The notes under the pieces were generated by a model. The model saw nothing but the letters and a program-made list of their open reading frames with translations. It was not told the origin of the DNA and did no database searches. From the NCBI GenBank assembly GCA_029204225.1, contig CM055100.1:47198516-47262515 (forward strand): DNA of 64,000 nucleotides. Direction: 5' to 3'. Source of the DNA: Diphasiastrum complanatum (lineage: Eukaryota; Streptophyta; Lycopodiopsida; Lycopodiales; Lycopodiaceae). The position numbers and the translations under genes were made by a program. Every line of letters begins with the position of its first letter. Within the stretch, counting starts at the first letter, position 1. Positions 33,293 to 45,153 of the stretch are shown here, piece by piece.

Positions 33293-34517
33293 GCTATGCC
33301 AATTTTTTAGTTTGCAGCATGTTTGGTTGATGGTTAGCTTGCATTAGGCATCCTGTCGTGGCATGAATAGTGTTAAATTTGCATTTTAGGGTTAGTTTGG
33401 AATTGATTTTGCTAGATTTGAGTGGTTTTTGCTTGTTTAAAGTCTAATCTGATTATAGGGAAAGCTATTCAAATCACCAATCTTAAGATCCATTTGGATC
33501 TGAGATATCAGAGAAAATAACAAAAATCAGTCAAATCTGCCAAATTTGATCAAAAAGAGACAAAAAGCGTCATCAGAGCTCAAAACTTTTTATCCTCTTT
33601 CAGAAAACCTTCGACGATTTGCAGACACCTTCGGTTTTGTTTACAAAACCTTCAGTTTGAAGGGCAAAGATTAATTCCCAGCAGATTTCTAGAAACATCA
33701 AAAAAACCACCAAAAAAATACCAAAAATTATCAAAACACCAAAAATTATTAAAACCCTAAAAAATACAGAAAAAGAACCTTTGCTCGATTCATTGTGCTT
33801 AGATGTCATTCAGATCTATTTGCTGTCAGGTCAACGAAGAATAATATCAAAAATAGAATGGTTTTCAAAGGATCAGTTATTATACTGTCATATTTTTGCC
33901 AAAAAAATTACTTTTTTGCAAAATTATCAATATTACTCTTGATCCTTTGCCAGAACCTTCGTCGAGTTTTCAGAACATTCTATCTATATCAAACTACTAT
34001 TTTTGAGTTCGGCGAAGATTCTTCTTGATCAGATCACAAAAAAACTTGATTTTTACCCTTGCTAAATTACAAAAACTATATTTGCTTGTGTCAGAAACCT
34101 TCGCTCGGTTGTCCATAGTTTTATATGTGTCAGATCTTCCATCTGAGAAGTCGAGGAAGGTTGTTTCCCAAGAAATTGCTAGAAAAGTGTTTAGAGAGTT
34201 TTTTACCCCAAAATAGCACTGTTGAACCTTCGCCGAGACAACCTTCGCCTAGAGAACTTTCGTCGGTCCCAATTTTAGTTTCTGATTTTCCAGATCAAGT
34301 CTCTGTCAAAATTTAGATCAAATCTGATATATTCTGAATTGGACTCTGAGATATTTATCATTTTTGAGAAGTATCGCTTGATTGAATTTTGGGTAGTTTT
34401 TCATCATATAGAATCAGATTCTTGAAAAGTGGAATAGAGCTAGCAGATCTAATTTGAGATAGTTTTTGGAAAAATCTATATCCAATCCCATTATCGATTT
34501 GATCTAAATTTGTAAAG
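33293..34517. other. Untranslated leader of the LTR element
   Basis: 1.2 kb of AT-rich, A/T-run-rich sequence between primer site and gag. Its short frames look like chance. Repeated ACCTTCG words occur at 33607, 33627, 34088, 34225 and 34241. Confidence 0.6.
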
Positions 34518-36289
34518 ATGGCTGCCCTTGGAGGTGCTCCACAGGAGGTCAATCCAATTATTATTAGAAGAGCACCCCGATTGGATCTACCCAAATATAA
34601 TGGATTAACAGATTTAGTTACATTTCTTCATATCTATGCTGAATCATGTGAGGTCTACGGTGAGATTTATCCTCAAGATAAACTTAAGCTGCTTCCTATG
34701 GCCTTAACATGCACAGCACAAGATTGGTACTATAACCAAGATGAAACTGAGCGTACAGATTAGGAGGTTGTTAAATGAGCCCTTATCACACGGTCCAAAC
34801 CGCGAAAGTTTATGGAAGACCCTTTCCTACTCTTAAGTAAAATTAAAATGGGAAAGCGGGAAATGGTTCGAGATTACATCGAAAGGATGAAACGTCTTAA
34901 ATCTGAATGTGAGCCTGAGCTGATTAATGAAAATGCCATGATTATGTGGTTTTTGTCAGGTCTACCTAAACGGATCAAACGAGAGCTGAAACGCCATAAC
35001 GAGTACGCAATTTTGCAGAATGTGATGGACGATGCAATTCGGGAGGAGGATGAAGATTCAGATGATGAGTCGAATGTCAGTATGTTGCCTTATACAGCAG
35101 GGTAGACTACTATGACATCCACCACTATTGCATCAACGAATGCCAATGCTACTGCAGAAATGATGCTCAATGAGTTCGAGAAACTTGGAAAGACCCAGCA
35201 GAAACAGATGGAAAAGTTGCAGTTGCAATTTGATGAGCAGATCAAAGCATTGGAAAATTTTCACAGAGAAGAAAACAAGGAACCTGAGAAGTTTGCAAAG
35301 ACTTTTCCTATCAGGAAAAATGTCTGGTGTTCTATTTGTATAGGAAATCACGTAGTGAACGAGTGTCCTCAATTGAAAAAATGAATGGAAATCAGTGTTT
35401 GCCATCTGTGTAATTTACCTGACCATGAGACTGTCTTTTGCAACTTCAATCCTCGGATAATTCAGCAACGGTATGCCCAGATGAGATATCGAGATCCATA
35501 GTATGGAGGCAATCCAGCAGCAAGGCTGCGACAATCTACTCTTGGATACTCAAAACGTCTAGCTTTGCATGTCCCGCCAAAACACTCCGCTCCTCTTGCC
35601 AATTCGATGGAACCAGGACCTTGTGTTGAGCAATGGAGCTATGGTAATGATCAGGAAGGTGGATCTTCAGAACAATATGCCATTTATGTTGTCGCTCAAC
35701 AACAAGCCTCGAGAAATTGGGCCAGAGCACCACTTTGATGCTTTGCATGTGGAGAAAATCACAGAGTTGCAGAATGCCCAAATAAAGAAAAATTTGTACC
35801 ATTCTGTTGTGATTGTGATATGGGCATTGCTATAAAGACTGTCCAGAAAGACCAAAGCCACCACCAGCTACAGCACCTGTAAATTTGATAACAATCAAGC
35901 AAGGATCGGTAGCTCAAAATAAACCAAGTGCACCCTTGATGGTAGTCACCAGAGCACAAAAGCAAAAAGAACCAGTAGTGGATTCAGTACCTGCTGATTC
36001 TATACCATTGAGCGATACACCAACAGCATCGGGAGTCTATCCAAATCTTAATGCAGAAAAAAAAAGATATCAGGATATGAGACAGTGGATTAAACATCTG
36101 CAAGAAGAAGAGGAATTTGAAGCTGCTAAAGTAAGAGCTGAAGTTCGGTCTTCACCATTGCAGCCTCCAAGACATTTACGTACGGATATGAATGATCAAT
36201 TACATCATCACGAAGAACCTTTCAAGATGACTGAACCGGAAGCACCGCATTGTCTAGCAAGATCAATATCTCATTGGGAGAGTTCCTAA
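34518..36289 (+). pseudogene. Gag of the LTR element, decayed
   Basis: A single frame opens at ATG 34518 and stays coding-like to about 35828 despite six in-frame stops (34761, 34776, 35103, 35382, 35499, 35736). It contains the gag fold (ERMKRLKSECEPELIN, FLSGLPKRIKRELKRH), an acidic patch, a coiled segment (QKQMEKLQLQFDEQIKALEN) and three Cys/His clusters: WCSICIGNHVVNECP, CHLCNLPDHETVFC and CFACGENHRVAECP. A one-base loss near 35828 shifts the frame just before a DCPERP motif; the shifted frame continues to 36289. Confidence 0.85.
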
Positions 36290-36920
36290 AGTTGGTGCCA
36301 AAAGCAAAAGAAGTCTTAGCGCAAAAGTTAGCTCAAGAAGAATCAGAAGACCATCATGAGCCACTTTTTTGTGCTGGATTTGAAGAATCTAACGATGTAC
36401 TCCATGTTGGAGCCGCTTCGGAAAGTGAACAAGAGAATATCACTCTGCCAATACAACACAGACAATTTTCTAAAGAAGAAGCCGTGATAGATGGCGGTTC
36501 AAGAGTTAACCTGATTTCTACAAAGCTATGTACAAAATGGGGCCTTACAAAGATTAAGCCTGCTACTTTTGCTATTAAGCTAGTTGATCAAATGACAGCT
36601 CGTCCAAGATATACCTGTCAGGATTGCAGGAGTATAGTTCGTCATTACTTGCGTCGTGATGGACTTACCAGAAGCACCAAATGTCTACCAACTTCTCTTA
36701 GGACATCCATGGTTACGAGTTGCGCAATTTATTCATAACTGGGGTACCGGAAAAATCACTTTTGAAAATCATGAACATGCAATTAAAGTTGATCCTACAA
36801 CTTGGACTATCAAGCCAATGGTTCAAAAAGAGGATCACGATTCATCAACAACGGATAACACTTGTGATCGACCAGAGAAAAAATTGGGAGTTCACTACGA
36901 TTCTCAAATGGATAGTGTCA
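36250..36920 (+). pseudogene. Aspartic protease of the LTR element
   Basis: EEAVIDGGSRVNLIS holds the D-G-G-S active site typical of plant Gypsy proteases. A frameshift near 36610 breaks the middle. The second frame continues MDLPEAPNVYQLLLGHPWL and GTGKITFENHEH, the conserved (I/L)LGRPWL and G-I-F end of the domain. It continues from gag after a further shift at about 36245. Confidence 0.83.
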
Positions 36921-37711
36921 ATTGGAACAAATCTCTTGCAATAATTGATTGTACAGCAGGATATATGTGTCAACAAGATATTCAATCAGAGATGAGCGGG
37001 ATTTCCTTGTTAGATCGAACTTTGGATACGCCAATCATGTTTCCACTAAATGTGTTGAATGTAGTCTGGATATCAACGGAACCTATACTACATCCAATTG
37101 AGGATGATCTCATACCAATGAGCCATTCCTCAACTTATGATGGCAATGCAGAACTTACGAATGAACAGACTCTACATCATATAGATCCGACCAGATTTGG
37201 AGTGCGTAATATTCCTGATGAACCAACAATCAAATCGCCCAAAGTAGTTATATTGAAGAGAGACAGGATCACAGGTTCGATGACGAAGAAACAAGCAAAG
37301 CAACATTATAATACGATTCTGAAATGGGAAAATCTCCCTCAAAAGATCAATTCAAAGGAAGTGCCACCTCTATTGGATAATGGTAAAGAAAAAGTCAAGA
37401 ATGATTCTTCAAGTCAGATCTCCAGCAAGACATCATCGTCTAGAAAGTCTTCACCTGTGAAGAAAGATTTATCATCCCGAAAGTCATCACCTTCACGATC
37501 AATTCCTGCTAAGAAGACTAAACGAAGATCCAAGACAAGTCCTTTTGAAAAAGAACAAGCAAATGTAGTCCAGCATGATATGCCAGAGTATTTTAAACAT
37601 TATACACTGGACGATGTGGTTATCATGTTACCTAAACACATCATGAACCTGAAGAACACATGTCGGAATCAAAAGAGGTTTACGATGGCCCAGCTAGGAC
37701 GCAGCCAGTAA
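36656..37711 (+). pseudogene. Post-protease region, basic and Ser-rich, unknown
   Basis: 351-codon open frame. The first 60 residues are the protease end. The rest shows no RT motif; it has SSRKSSPVKKDLSSRKSSPS and AKKTKRRSKTSPF, a basic Ser/Lys-rich stretch that could bind nucleic acid. In a complete Gypsy element RT would start here. Overlapping frames at 37660-37947 suggest the coding sequence carries on, through a frameshift, into the coiled-coil ORF at 37974. Confidence 0.6.
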
Positions 37712-37973
37712 ATCTTGCAGAACCAGGAGAACCGAAAAAGATTGTACAAGTGGGATCACAACTGATTCCGACTCCCTTGGGGCCACCGAAATTTTTGAAA
37801 TGCCCCAGAGCCCAGCTCCCTTTGAACTCCAATCCACTGGAAGAGGATTCGGGCATATCCATGAATCTACTGTTGGTGTCAAAGATGTCAGTCAGCAACC
37901 ACCCACATAGGGTAGCCCAGCCACACTTCGGGTCGACACAGCTGTAAAGTCACCAAAGCAGTTTGACGCCACG

Positions 37974-39650
37974 GTGCCTGAAGGGTTTAAAGAAGAGGAT
38001 ACTTTTGAAGAAGAAGAGACCTTGGCACCTATTCCACGCCTACCAAGGACAGTACCATCAGGGTCTCCTGTTGCTGCCACCTCCACGACCGTCGATTTTG
38101 GTAATGCTCTCGGGTTAGTTTCAAGCCTTGGGAAAGTGATCCAGTCTATGCTGGATAAGAAGAAGGAAATGGAACAGAGGATCTCTGACCTAGGATCCGA
38201 AAACACTCTGATCAGCCAAAAAATTGTCCAGCTGGATCGAGAGGTGAAGATAGCCAAACAACATGAAGAAAAGGCTGAAAGCAAAAAGACATTGGCCCAA
38301 CAACAAGCTGATCGCTTGGAAACCTACATCAACTCCCTGCAAAATGCCCTGACAACCGCACAGGATCAAGTAGATAAGGCAATGCAAGAGGCCAAGCAAT
38401 AGGTGCAGCTGCTGAAGGGGCAATTACAGATGGCTGAACAAGGTCGCACACAACTTCAAGGTGAATTGGATACGACCGCCCTTGAGCATGATGCCTATCT
38501 ACAAACACAAATACCCGATCATCCGGTCACACCGACGGAGATTGCATATTTGTTCAAGAAAGTGAAAACATACAAAGTGGCCCTTCAGGGATTCCAAGGC
38601 CGCTTTGATAGGTTCAAAGGAGCAGCTTCAACTGAGTTAGCAAAGGCAAAAGAGACCATCAACGCCTATGAAAAAGCCGCCGCTCAAGTGTTGGAAGCCG
38701 GACCACAAATCCCCGTCCCGGTTATGCCGCAATTCTCCCCTTCGCGCCAAGAAGCTGTACAAATGGATACAGGGGTTGATTCGAGCATGGACAAGGGGGG
38801 AGCTCCAGATTTAGCAGATCAACCGCCAACCATACCGGTAGTACAAGCGGGTCCATCCTCATCAAGGACAAGCCATTTATTCAGAAGGCCCATCAGCGTT
38901 GAGGACCAGATCCAGACCTTCTTAAAGTAGCATCCACATGAGTCCTCGCGTGGTGGATAAGTTCTCAAATTTAAGTCCTCCAAGATCGAGGCTGGCAAAG
39001 AATTGGACAAAATACCTGCACTAGGAGAGCAGTCAGCATGGAGAATTACAGTTTTTGAGAAAACTCCGGAATCAATTAGGAGTTACGTCGCCAGCCCTCG
39101 CCAGTTGCGAGTAGATCCTTATTACATGCCAATGCCACGAAGACAAAAATGGAAAGATTTGGGATTGGCTATGGATAAAATCACCATCCATACGCCCAAT
39201 TGGCCAATCATCCATCAGCCTTATAGCTGGAACATTTCAGTAAACTTCCACTGGGTCTTACAAGCATATCAGAGAGAGTATGTCCACTCTCCGGATCCAA
39301 CGGTACGACAATCAGCAATGGTTGCAAAAGATCTAACTCTGTTGGCGTCAGTGGCAACCAAATGGGACGATTGCCTTCCTACCCTGGCATTCGATCCAAA
39401 TAAGCCGATGGTCTCAGAGCAAATCAAAGATCAGCTGCCGATTGCTCGACTGTATTTCCGTGCGGCTATGATGGGAGGCTCTTGGGAATCCCACTTCACC
39501 TCATGGACAACTTCCAAGTGGATTGTCGGAGCCCACCGTTGTTTCCTGCCACATAATTTGGATTTCAATACTGCACGTCTTGACTTTATGGAGAAGGTGC
39601 AGTATCATTTAATTAAGATTCGGCGTGAAGCCAATAAAAGTCCCCAATAA
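37974..39650 (+). pseudogene. Coiled-coil ORF with conserved C-terminal IARLY region, unknown family
   Basis: One frame of 559 codons with three stops (38400 TAG, 38928 TAG, one TAA near 38961). Residues about 40-230 form a long coiled coil (KKKEMEQRISDLGSENTLIS, AESKKTLAQQQADRLETYIN). A Pro/Ser linker follows, then a C-terminal region of about 215 aa with KTPESIRSYVASPRQLRVDP, TLAFDPNKP and IARLYFRAAM. This region aligns with 43690-44290: SKTSMARYLEAPSYMRTN, SPIAIDINKP and IARLYYRAAL. No known enzyme motif is visible. It sits where pol should be and reaches almost to the 3' LTR. A structural (gag-like) role is a guess. Confidence 0.75.
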
Positions 39651-39700
39651 CTGTATATTGCATGTGTCGTGGGACCGCCACCAGTTTTGGTGGGGGATAT

Positions 39701-40462
39701 TGTTGGAGGGTTTGCGGATCCCAAGGCAATCCTAACCCTAGTTAATAAGTGAGAGGGATTTGCCACCCTGCATGTGTAAGTCCAACTCAATGATCACATA
39801 GTTATTTGATTGATTAGTTTAAAGATAAATAAAAGGACTTTAGGCCTTTTTGCGGAACTTCTAATGTCGCGGGGCCTAAATGTCAAGTTAGTGAATAAAG
39901 TTGGGTTTCCCTTCAATTTTGATGGTTCCCACACTTTTTTAAGTTTGAATAAAAAGAGAGGTAAGACTGGACCAATAGGATTTAGGGGCCAAGGTCCTCC
40001 TCTCTACTATAAAAAGGGACCAACTCGAGTTGCTCCTGATGTTCATTTCCTCATTTCAATAAAGCAGATTGGTTCTTTTTAGAAATGGTTTAATGAATGT
40101 CCTTGCTCTTCCTCTCTTCTCCTCCATTTCTCGTGCTTTCTTTGGATTTTGCAAATTGTTGAATTTGATCATTATTGGGATTGCTATTTCTTATGCTTTT
40201 TGTGAGAGAGAAAAGGAGAGAGAGAAGAGTAAGTTTCTATCATTGTTGAGGATTTAGGGTTAATGGAAGTAGGGTTAATGGATGTAGTGTTAATGCTTAG
40301 TGTTAATGGATGCTAGTGTTAGATCCTCCATTCATGTTGAAATCTGAACTATATTATCGCTCTCATGGGAACGAACCTACACGTGACAACTAACTCCGTC
40401 TCTTTGATGCTAGATTGACTAGATCTTGGATTTAGGTTAGGCAAGGAAAGAAACCCAATACA
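39701..40462 (+). repeat. 3' LTR, 762 bp
   Basis: Starts TGTTGGAGGG after the purine tract TGGTGGGGGATAT and ends CCCAATACA. A TATA box CTATAAAAAGG lies near 40009. It is the complete partner of 32602-33270. Confidence 0.92.
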
Positions 40463-41460
40463 AAGAATAAGAAGCCCTTTGGGCTTAAGGACTGATCTCT
40501 CTTTGAGAGTATGTGCAGGTACTCGAAAAAGTGCCAGAAGAACAAGAATCGAAACAAGAAGCTCTCTAATTTTAAAGACAGTATTAAGAAGGCTTTTTGA
40601 TAAAGTCTATAAAGAAGGCTCAGTAGAGTCTATAAAGAAGTCTTATTACTAAGTCTATAATGAAAGCTCAGTGGAGTCTATAAAGAACTGGACAACGCCT
40701 AGGGTCTGATCACCCTAGTGACTTTTTCCACCATGATTGAGGATGGGCAACCTCTAGAAAATAAGTGCCTAGGAATTGATGGACATTATGCAAAAACAAG
40801 ATGGACATATACCTTGGCTCTTCCTTAGGAAGATTGCACTTTGGTGAATTCCCAAGTTATAACCATGTAAAATCATATGTAATTAAAAGTCAAGTTTGAA
40901 CCTTGTACCACCTACCTCCCACCTACTTTTCCTCATGCATTCTAGGCAATTTGACACCTAGAATGGGGCACCCTCCTACACTCTCACTTCATATGCTAAA
41001 TCACCAAAATAACTCTCCCAAGCTAATACACATCACCCATTCACCCTCTCCAACTAATACACCTCATCCATGCACTCCACTTCACCCTAAGTCCAATTGG
41101 AGTCTTCCTCACACCTCATGCACTTGAACTTGACACCTCACTCACTTTGGAAGGACTCTCCACTCTCTATATAAGTGGAAATGCGCCCCTCTACTAGGAG
41201 GATTGAAGGATGATGCATCCAAACTCTGCCATTTTGTTGCTTGTTATGTACAGGTCCTTTGGAGAAGGGGATTGAGGCATCACCTCAAGGAGACTATGTT
41301 ATTTTGTGATTGCAGGATTTTTGGAGCTCAAACCCTCCCATTTCTATCTCTCTTTCACATCACACACAAACCCACACACACACACACTCTCTCTCTCTCT
41401 CTCTCTCTCACTTTCACCTTCTCTCGAAACCATGGTATGCTCTTGAAACTGTGTAAGAAT
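40463..41460. other. Spacer with a promoter-like segment
   Basis: No gene seen. 40610-40690 contains repeated TCTATAAAGAAG words. A CTCTATATAAGTGG TATA-like site at about 41164 is followed by a (CT)n run at 41387-41410, like an LTR promoter and leader, but no matching LTR was found. Confidence 0.4.
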
Positions 41461-41920
41461 GGCTGATCAGTACTTTTGCATGTCGGGCTATCAGTGGCCT
41501 ATTGTCTATGCATGTCAGATCTAGAGCTTGCATGTCATGTCATCAGTGGCCTATTGTCCATGCATGCCAGATTTAGAGCTTGCATGTCAGATTTGAAGCT
41601 TGCATGTCATAGCATCAGTGATCTATTGTCTATGCACATCTGATCTAGAGCTTGCATGTCAGATTTAGAGCTTGCATGTTAGATTTGAAACTTGCATGTC
41701 ATAGCATCAGTGATCTATTAGATCTAGAGCTTGCATGTCAGATTTGAAACTTGCATGTCACACCGTGCATTGCCAAATGACCATGCATGTCACTTCATGA
41801 CTGTGCATGTCAAGAATCTATGAACCCTTATGATTGCATGTCAAGAATCTAAGATCCATTTGGATTGCATGATAAGAATCTAAGATCCAACATGATTGCA
41901 TGTCGAAAAGATTGAGACTG
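41461..41920. repeat. Irregular minisatellite built on GCATGTCA
   Basis: The words CTTGCATGTCAGAT and CATCAGTG(A/G)(T/C)CTATTGTC recur about a dozen times in mixed order, forming higher-order units of about 60-90 bp. Later units (TGCATGTCAAGAATCTA) are more diverged. Confidence 0.88.
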
Positions 41921-42095
41921 ATGAAGAGATTTCTATGCTTTTGTTAAGCTAAATATGAAATTAAGTTCATTGAATATGAACTAAGACTATGTTAGGTTGA
42001 TGTCCTACATCTGAGACCCTATTGGAATCCATTGTATATGTAATTGGCATTGGCCAATTGGATTTGCATAATGATAAGAAAATAATCCTTCGGCA

Positions 42096-42110
42096 GGGGG
42101 GGGGGGGGGG
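42096..42110. repeat. Poly-G run, 15 bases
   Basis: Uninterrupted G run followed by TCCCC; its length is likely to be unreliable in any assembly. Confidence 0.95.
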
Positions 42111-42327
42111 TCCCCATCTTGACCCCACAGTACTTCCACTATTGTGTGAATGAATCTATGTGATGAAATGTTTTTCGAGCTTTGATTTAAAATCTTAGTT
42201 GATTTTCATTAAGTTGATTTGAGACTAGCTTCATGTGAATGATAAGCCAATTAGTTCTTTTGGCCTTTAAGATCTTAGGACAGGCCTTCAGACTCGAGTT
42301 CACACAATTCCACCAAAGCCCTCACCT

Positions 42328-44292
42328 ATGTATTTTTCCACCCTACTTGACTCTTTGGTCAATGTAGATGACTTTGCATTACAACTACTTACACACCCCA
42401 CATCCACCACCATCACCACTAACTCCCTCCACACATCTCCGACATGCATTCAATCCTCTTCTATCATACCACAATCACCTCCTCTCATCCCGCAATCACC
42501 TCCTCACACTCCAACCTCTCTCCCCATTCTAGATTTTTTGCCATACAACCCCATGCCATATCCTAATTATACGCGCACACTCCCCGACATTGGCCCTTGG
42601 GAGCAGTTACCCCTCACACCCCAAAAAGTGGTCTGGTGGGTAAATGAGCTCCAATATAATCTATTCGGCATCCTAGGAGGATAGTACACCATGAGACAAT
42701 TTGATGATGGTGCTATGGCAGATCTTTAAAAGGAAAAAACAAGGCTGGAGGCGAAAACCAAGCAACAACAACAACAAATTCAAAACCTCACCACCTATAA
42801 TCAACAACAACAAGCAATGCTCAGCCACCTCCAGAACCAGCTCCAACTGAAGATCTCCAACATGCAAACCGTCATAGACAACCTTATAGTCCAAAGGGAT
42901 GAGGCCATAGCAGATGCACAAGCTGCACATTCCGCTATGAAGAAACAGTTGGAATTGGTGGATTTCAATGACTTTGCAACACTAGTTATTCTTGAGGGAA
43001 CTCCAATTCTAGTGGTGGCCTATCAAACGCTGGCCCAAAAGCTGAAAGCCATGACAGAACAGCACACTAAACTCCAACAATTATACACTGCTTCTGTCGA
43101 GGCCCTGAACCAGCACATCGCCACCCTGGAAGAACGGTTAAAGGCAGTTGCCTAGTCAATGCCATCTGTCCATGCAGAGCACACCCAGTTCCATGATTCC
43201 GGGCACCACTTTGATGGATCCGATGGTGGAGATGGAACAGGATTCCAACAGCCTCCACCTACTACTCAAGGCTCATCATTTTAAGCCCAACCCCTGGGGC
43301 AAGGAGCTCAAGTGCCAACCAATCCACAAGGCTCTGGTGGTATCGGCTCCCAACACTATCTTTTTCCTTCCTCCACTTTTAACCCCATCAACACCACTAA
43401 CCTCCCATTTATTCAACGCCAATTTTTCCTTAAATTTAAAAAGAATTGCTGAAGCTAATCCTTCTTCTCCTCTCTCCCCCAAACCTGATCCACAAATTCA
43501 GCATGCCATTGCCTCTGAAGCACCACCCATCTGGCATAAAATCATGCCCACAGAACCGAACAAGGAGTTGCATGCATCTCAAGAATTTGCCAAACAATAT
43601 CCAACCACCAAGGAATGCGACAGCTACATATTGCCAGATCTGGACCAGTTGAAAACCCATAAAGAAGCAGTCAAACTCCTGGATCCACAACTCTTCTGGC
43701 ACCACCAGCTCTTCCTACTAAGCAAGACCTCCATGGCACGGTATCTCGAAGCACCCTCCTACATGCGTACAAATCTCTATTATTATCTAGTAGCGAGATG
43801 AGAACCATTTCCTACCACCAAGGTCAAGAATCGGATATTTTGGCCAAAGCTCGCAGGCGTTGATACCGGCAACTTAGCTGAAGACATGGTCACCAGCTGC
43901 CATGTATTCTACCAGAGCAGCATGGCAACCCGAATTGCGACGTCAAATATTTTGTGGACAATTGCGGCCTGGTAGCATTTCTGGCAGAACTTAAGGGTTT
44001 TTGGGATCGAGGGCTTTCCCCAATAGCCATTGATATCAATAAACCACTGCGCACGCAAGAAGACCACATCAACATAGCAAGGCTTTATTATCGCGCCGCT
44101 CTTACTTCGGCCCTGCACGTTGATATGGTGGAGCTATGGAAAATCCACAATTTTCTACAAGGTATGCTCCATTACAACAAACCCATGCCCTTCTTGAACA
44201 AATTATGGTGGCAAATGATGGAGGGCATCAGCAACAAAATTTACCAATCCCGACAGCAACAATCTCGCCTCAAAGAAGCTCAAAAAATCTAG
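42328..44292 (+). pseudogene. Second coiled-coil/IARLY ORF (ORF-only LTR element)
   Basis: Opens with a Pro/Ser/Thr-rich N-terminus (118 aa to 42684), then in the same frame a Gln-rich coiled coil (QQQQIQNLTTYNQQQQ, LQNQLQLKISNMQTVIDNLI) to 43155. Frameshifts near 43400 and 43930 and a stop at 43799-43801 break the rest. The C-terminal half has ELHASQEFAKQYPTTKE, SKTSMARYLEAPSYMRTN, GNLAEDMVTSCHVFYQ, SPIAIDINKP and IARLYYRAAL, homologous to the C-terminus at 39003-39650 and almost identical to 7422-8217. No zinc knuckle, protease, RT or integrase accompanies it. A GTGGGACCACCA word precedes the purine tract, as it does (GTGGGACCGCCA) before 39701. Confidence 0.8.
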
Positions 44293-44346
44293 GACGAAAA
44301 AGCTATGATTGGTGTGGGACCACCAATCCAATAAGGAGGGGAAAAT

Positions 44347-45153
44347 TGTTAGCAACTATGCTAACACTAAAAAATAAAAATAAAAAAATAAAACTCTGTG
44401 GCATGTGTTTTGTAAGTCCACATATGACATGTGTTTTGAAAGAGCATGAGTAGAAGCTTAAAATAATAATAAAATAGCTTAAACTTAGATTTAGAACTTA
44501 GACTTAGGAAACTTAAGTTTAGAAATATTTGTTTTAAGTTTTCTTAAGTTAGAAACTTTGAAGTTCTAAATCCTAAGAAGTTCTAGAATGGCTAGAAATA
44601 AGTTAGTCTCATAAGTTAGTGGATACTTATGGAAGACCCTCCTTGCCATAAAAGGAGAGGTATTTGCCATGTAAACAACACTTTTGAGATTATGCTAATT
44701 GCTCTCTCTTAAGATTATCTTGCTATTTCACTTGTGTTCCCTTTGAAAAGGTGCATAGCTTGAGGGAAGGTGCACGGGCCTCCTCTTGCCTCCTTTTCAT
44801 CGGTTTCTATATTGTGGCATGTTCTTATTTTGCTATTTGCTTAGTTAGCCATAATTATTATTTCTATCTCTCTTTTGGGTGTTAAATTAGTAGTTTAATC
44901 TTATTGCTAGTTGGGTACCACCTTAGCAAGGTCTTATTTATTTTGTTAATCTTGATTAGTTGGGAAGCCTTAGCCAAGCTAGCTTTATTTCCGTATCGAG
45001 CACGAGTTGGGAAAGCCTTCGTGCTCCCGTTCTTGTTTGTTTATTTACATTTGAAAGCTTTGGTAAGTTCTTAAAAGGTGGACGATCCCCTCTACACTAT
45101 ACTACACCCGTGAGTAGATCTAGCCATCGCATAAACTAGAAATATTTCCAACA
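44347..45153 (+). mobile_element. 3' LTR of the ORF-only element, 807 bp
   Basis: Starts TGTTAGCAACTATG after AAGGAGGGGAAAAT and ends TTCCAACA. Aligns along its length with 8240-9032 and 21650-22442. No 5' LTR of this type is found upstream, so this copy is 5'-truncated. Confidence 0.9.

Larger units (their letters stand above)
32602..40462 (+). mobile_element. LTR element with gag, protease and unknown ORF but no RT or integrase
   Basis: Two matching LTRs (32602-33270, truncated; 39701-40462, 762 bp) enclose 6.4 kb. Inside are an Asp-type primer site, a long leader, gag with Cys/His clusters, an Asp protease, a basic Ser-rich region and a coiled-coil ORF that runs to the polypurine tract. 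I searched all frames between the protease and the 3' LTR by eye for RT (YxDD), RNase H and integrase signatures and found none. The element is therefore probably non-autonomous. LTR divergence is several percent by eye, so it is not a new insertion. Confidence 0.85.

Noticed and set aside
41461-41920. CRISPR-like array
   Set aside because: Repeat units vary in length and sequence and there are no regular spacers; plant nuclear context.
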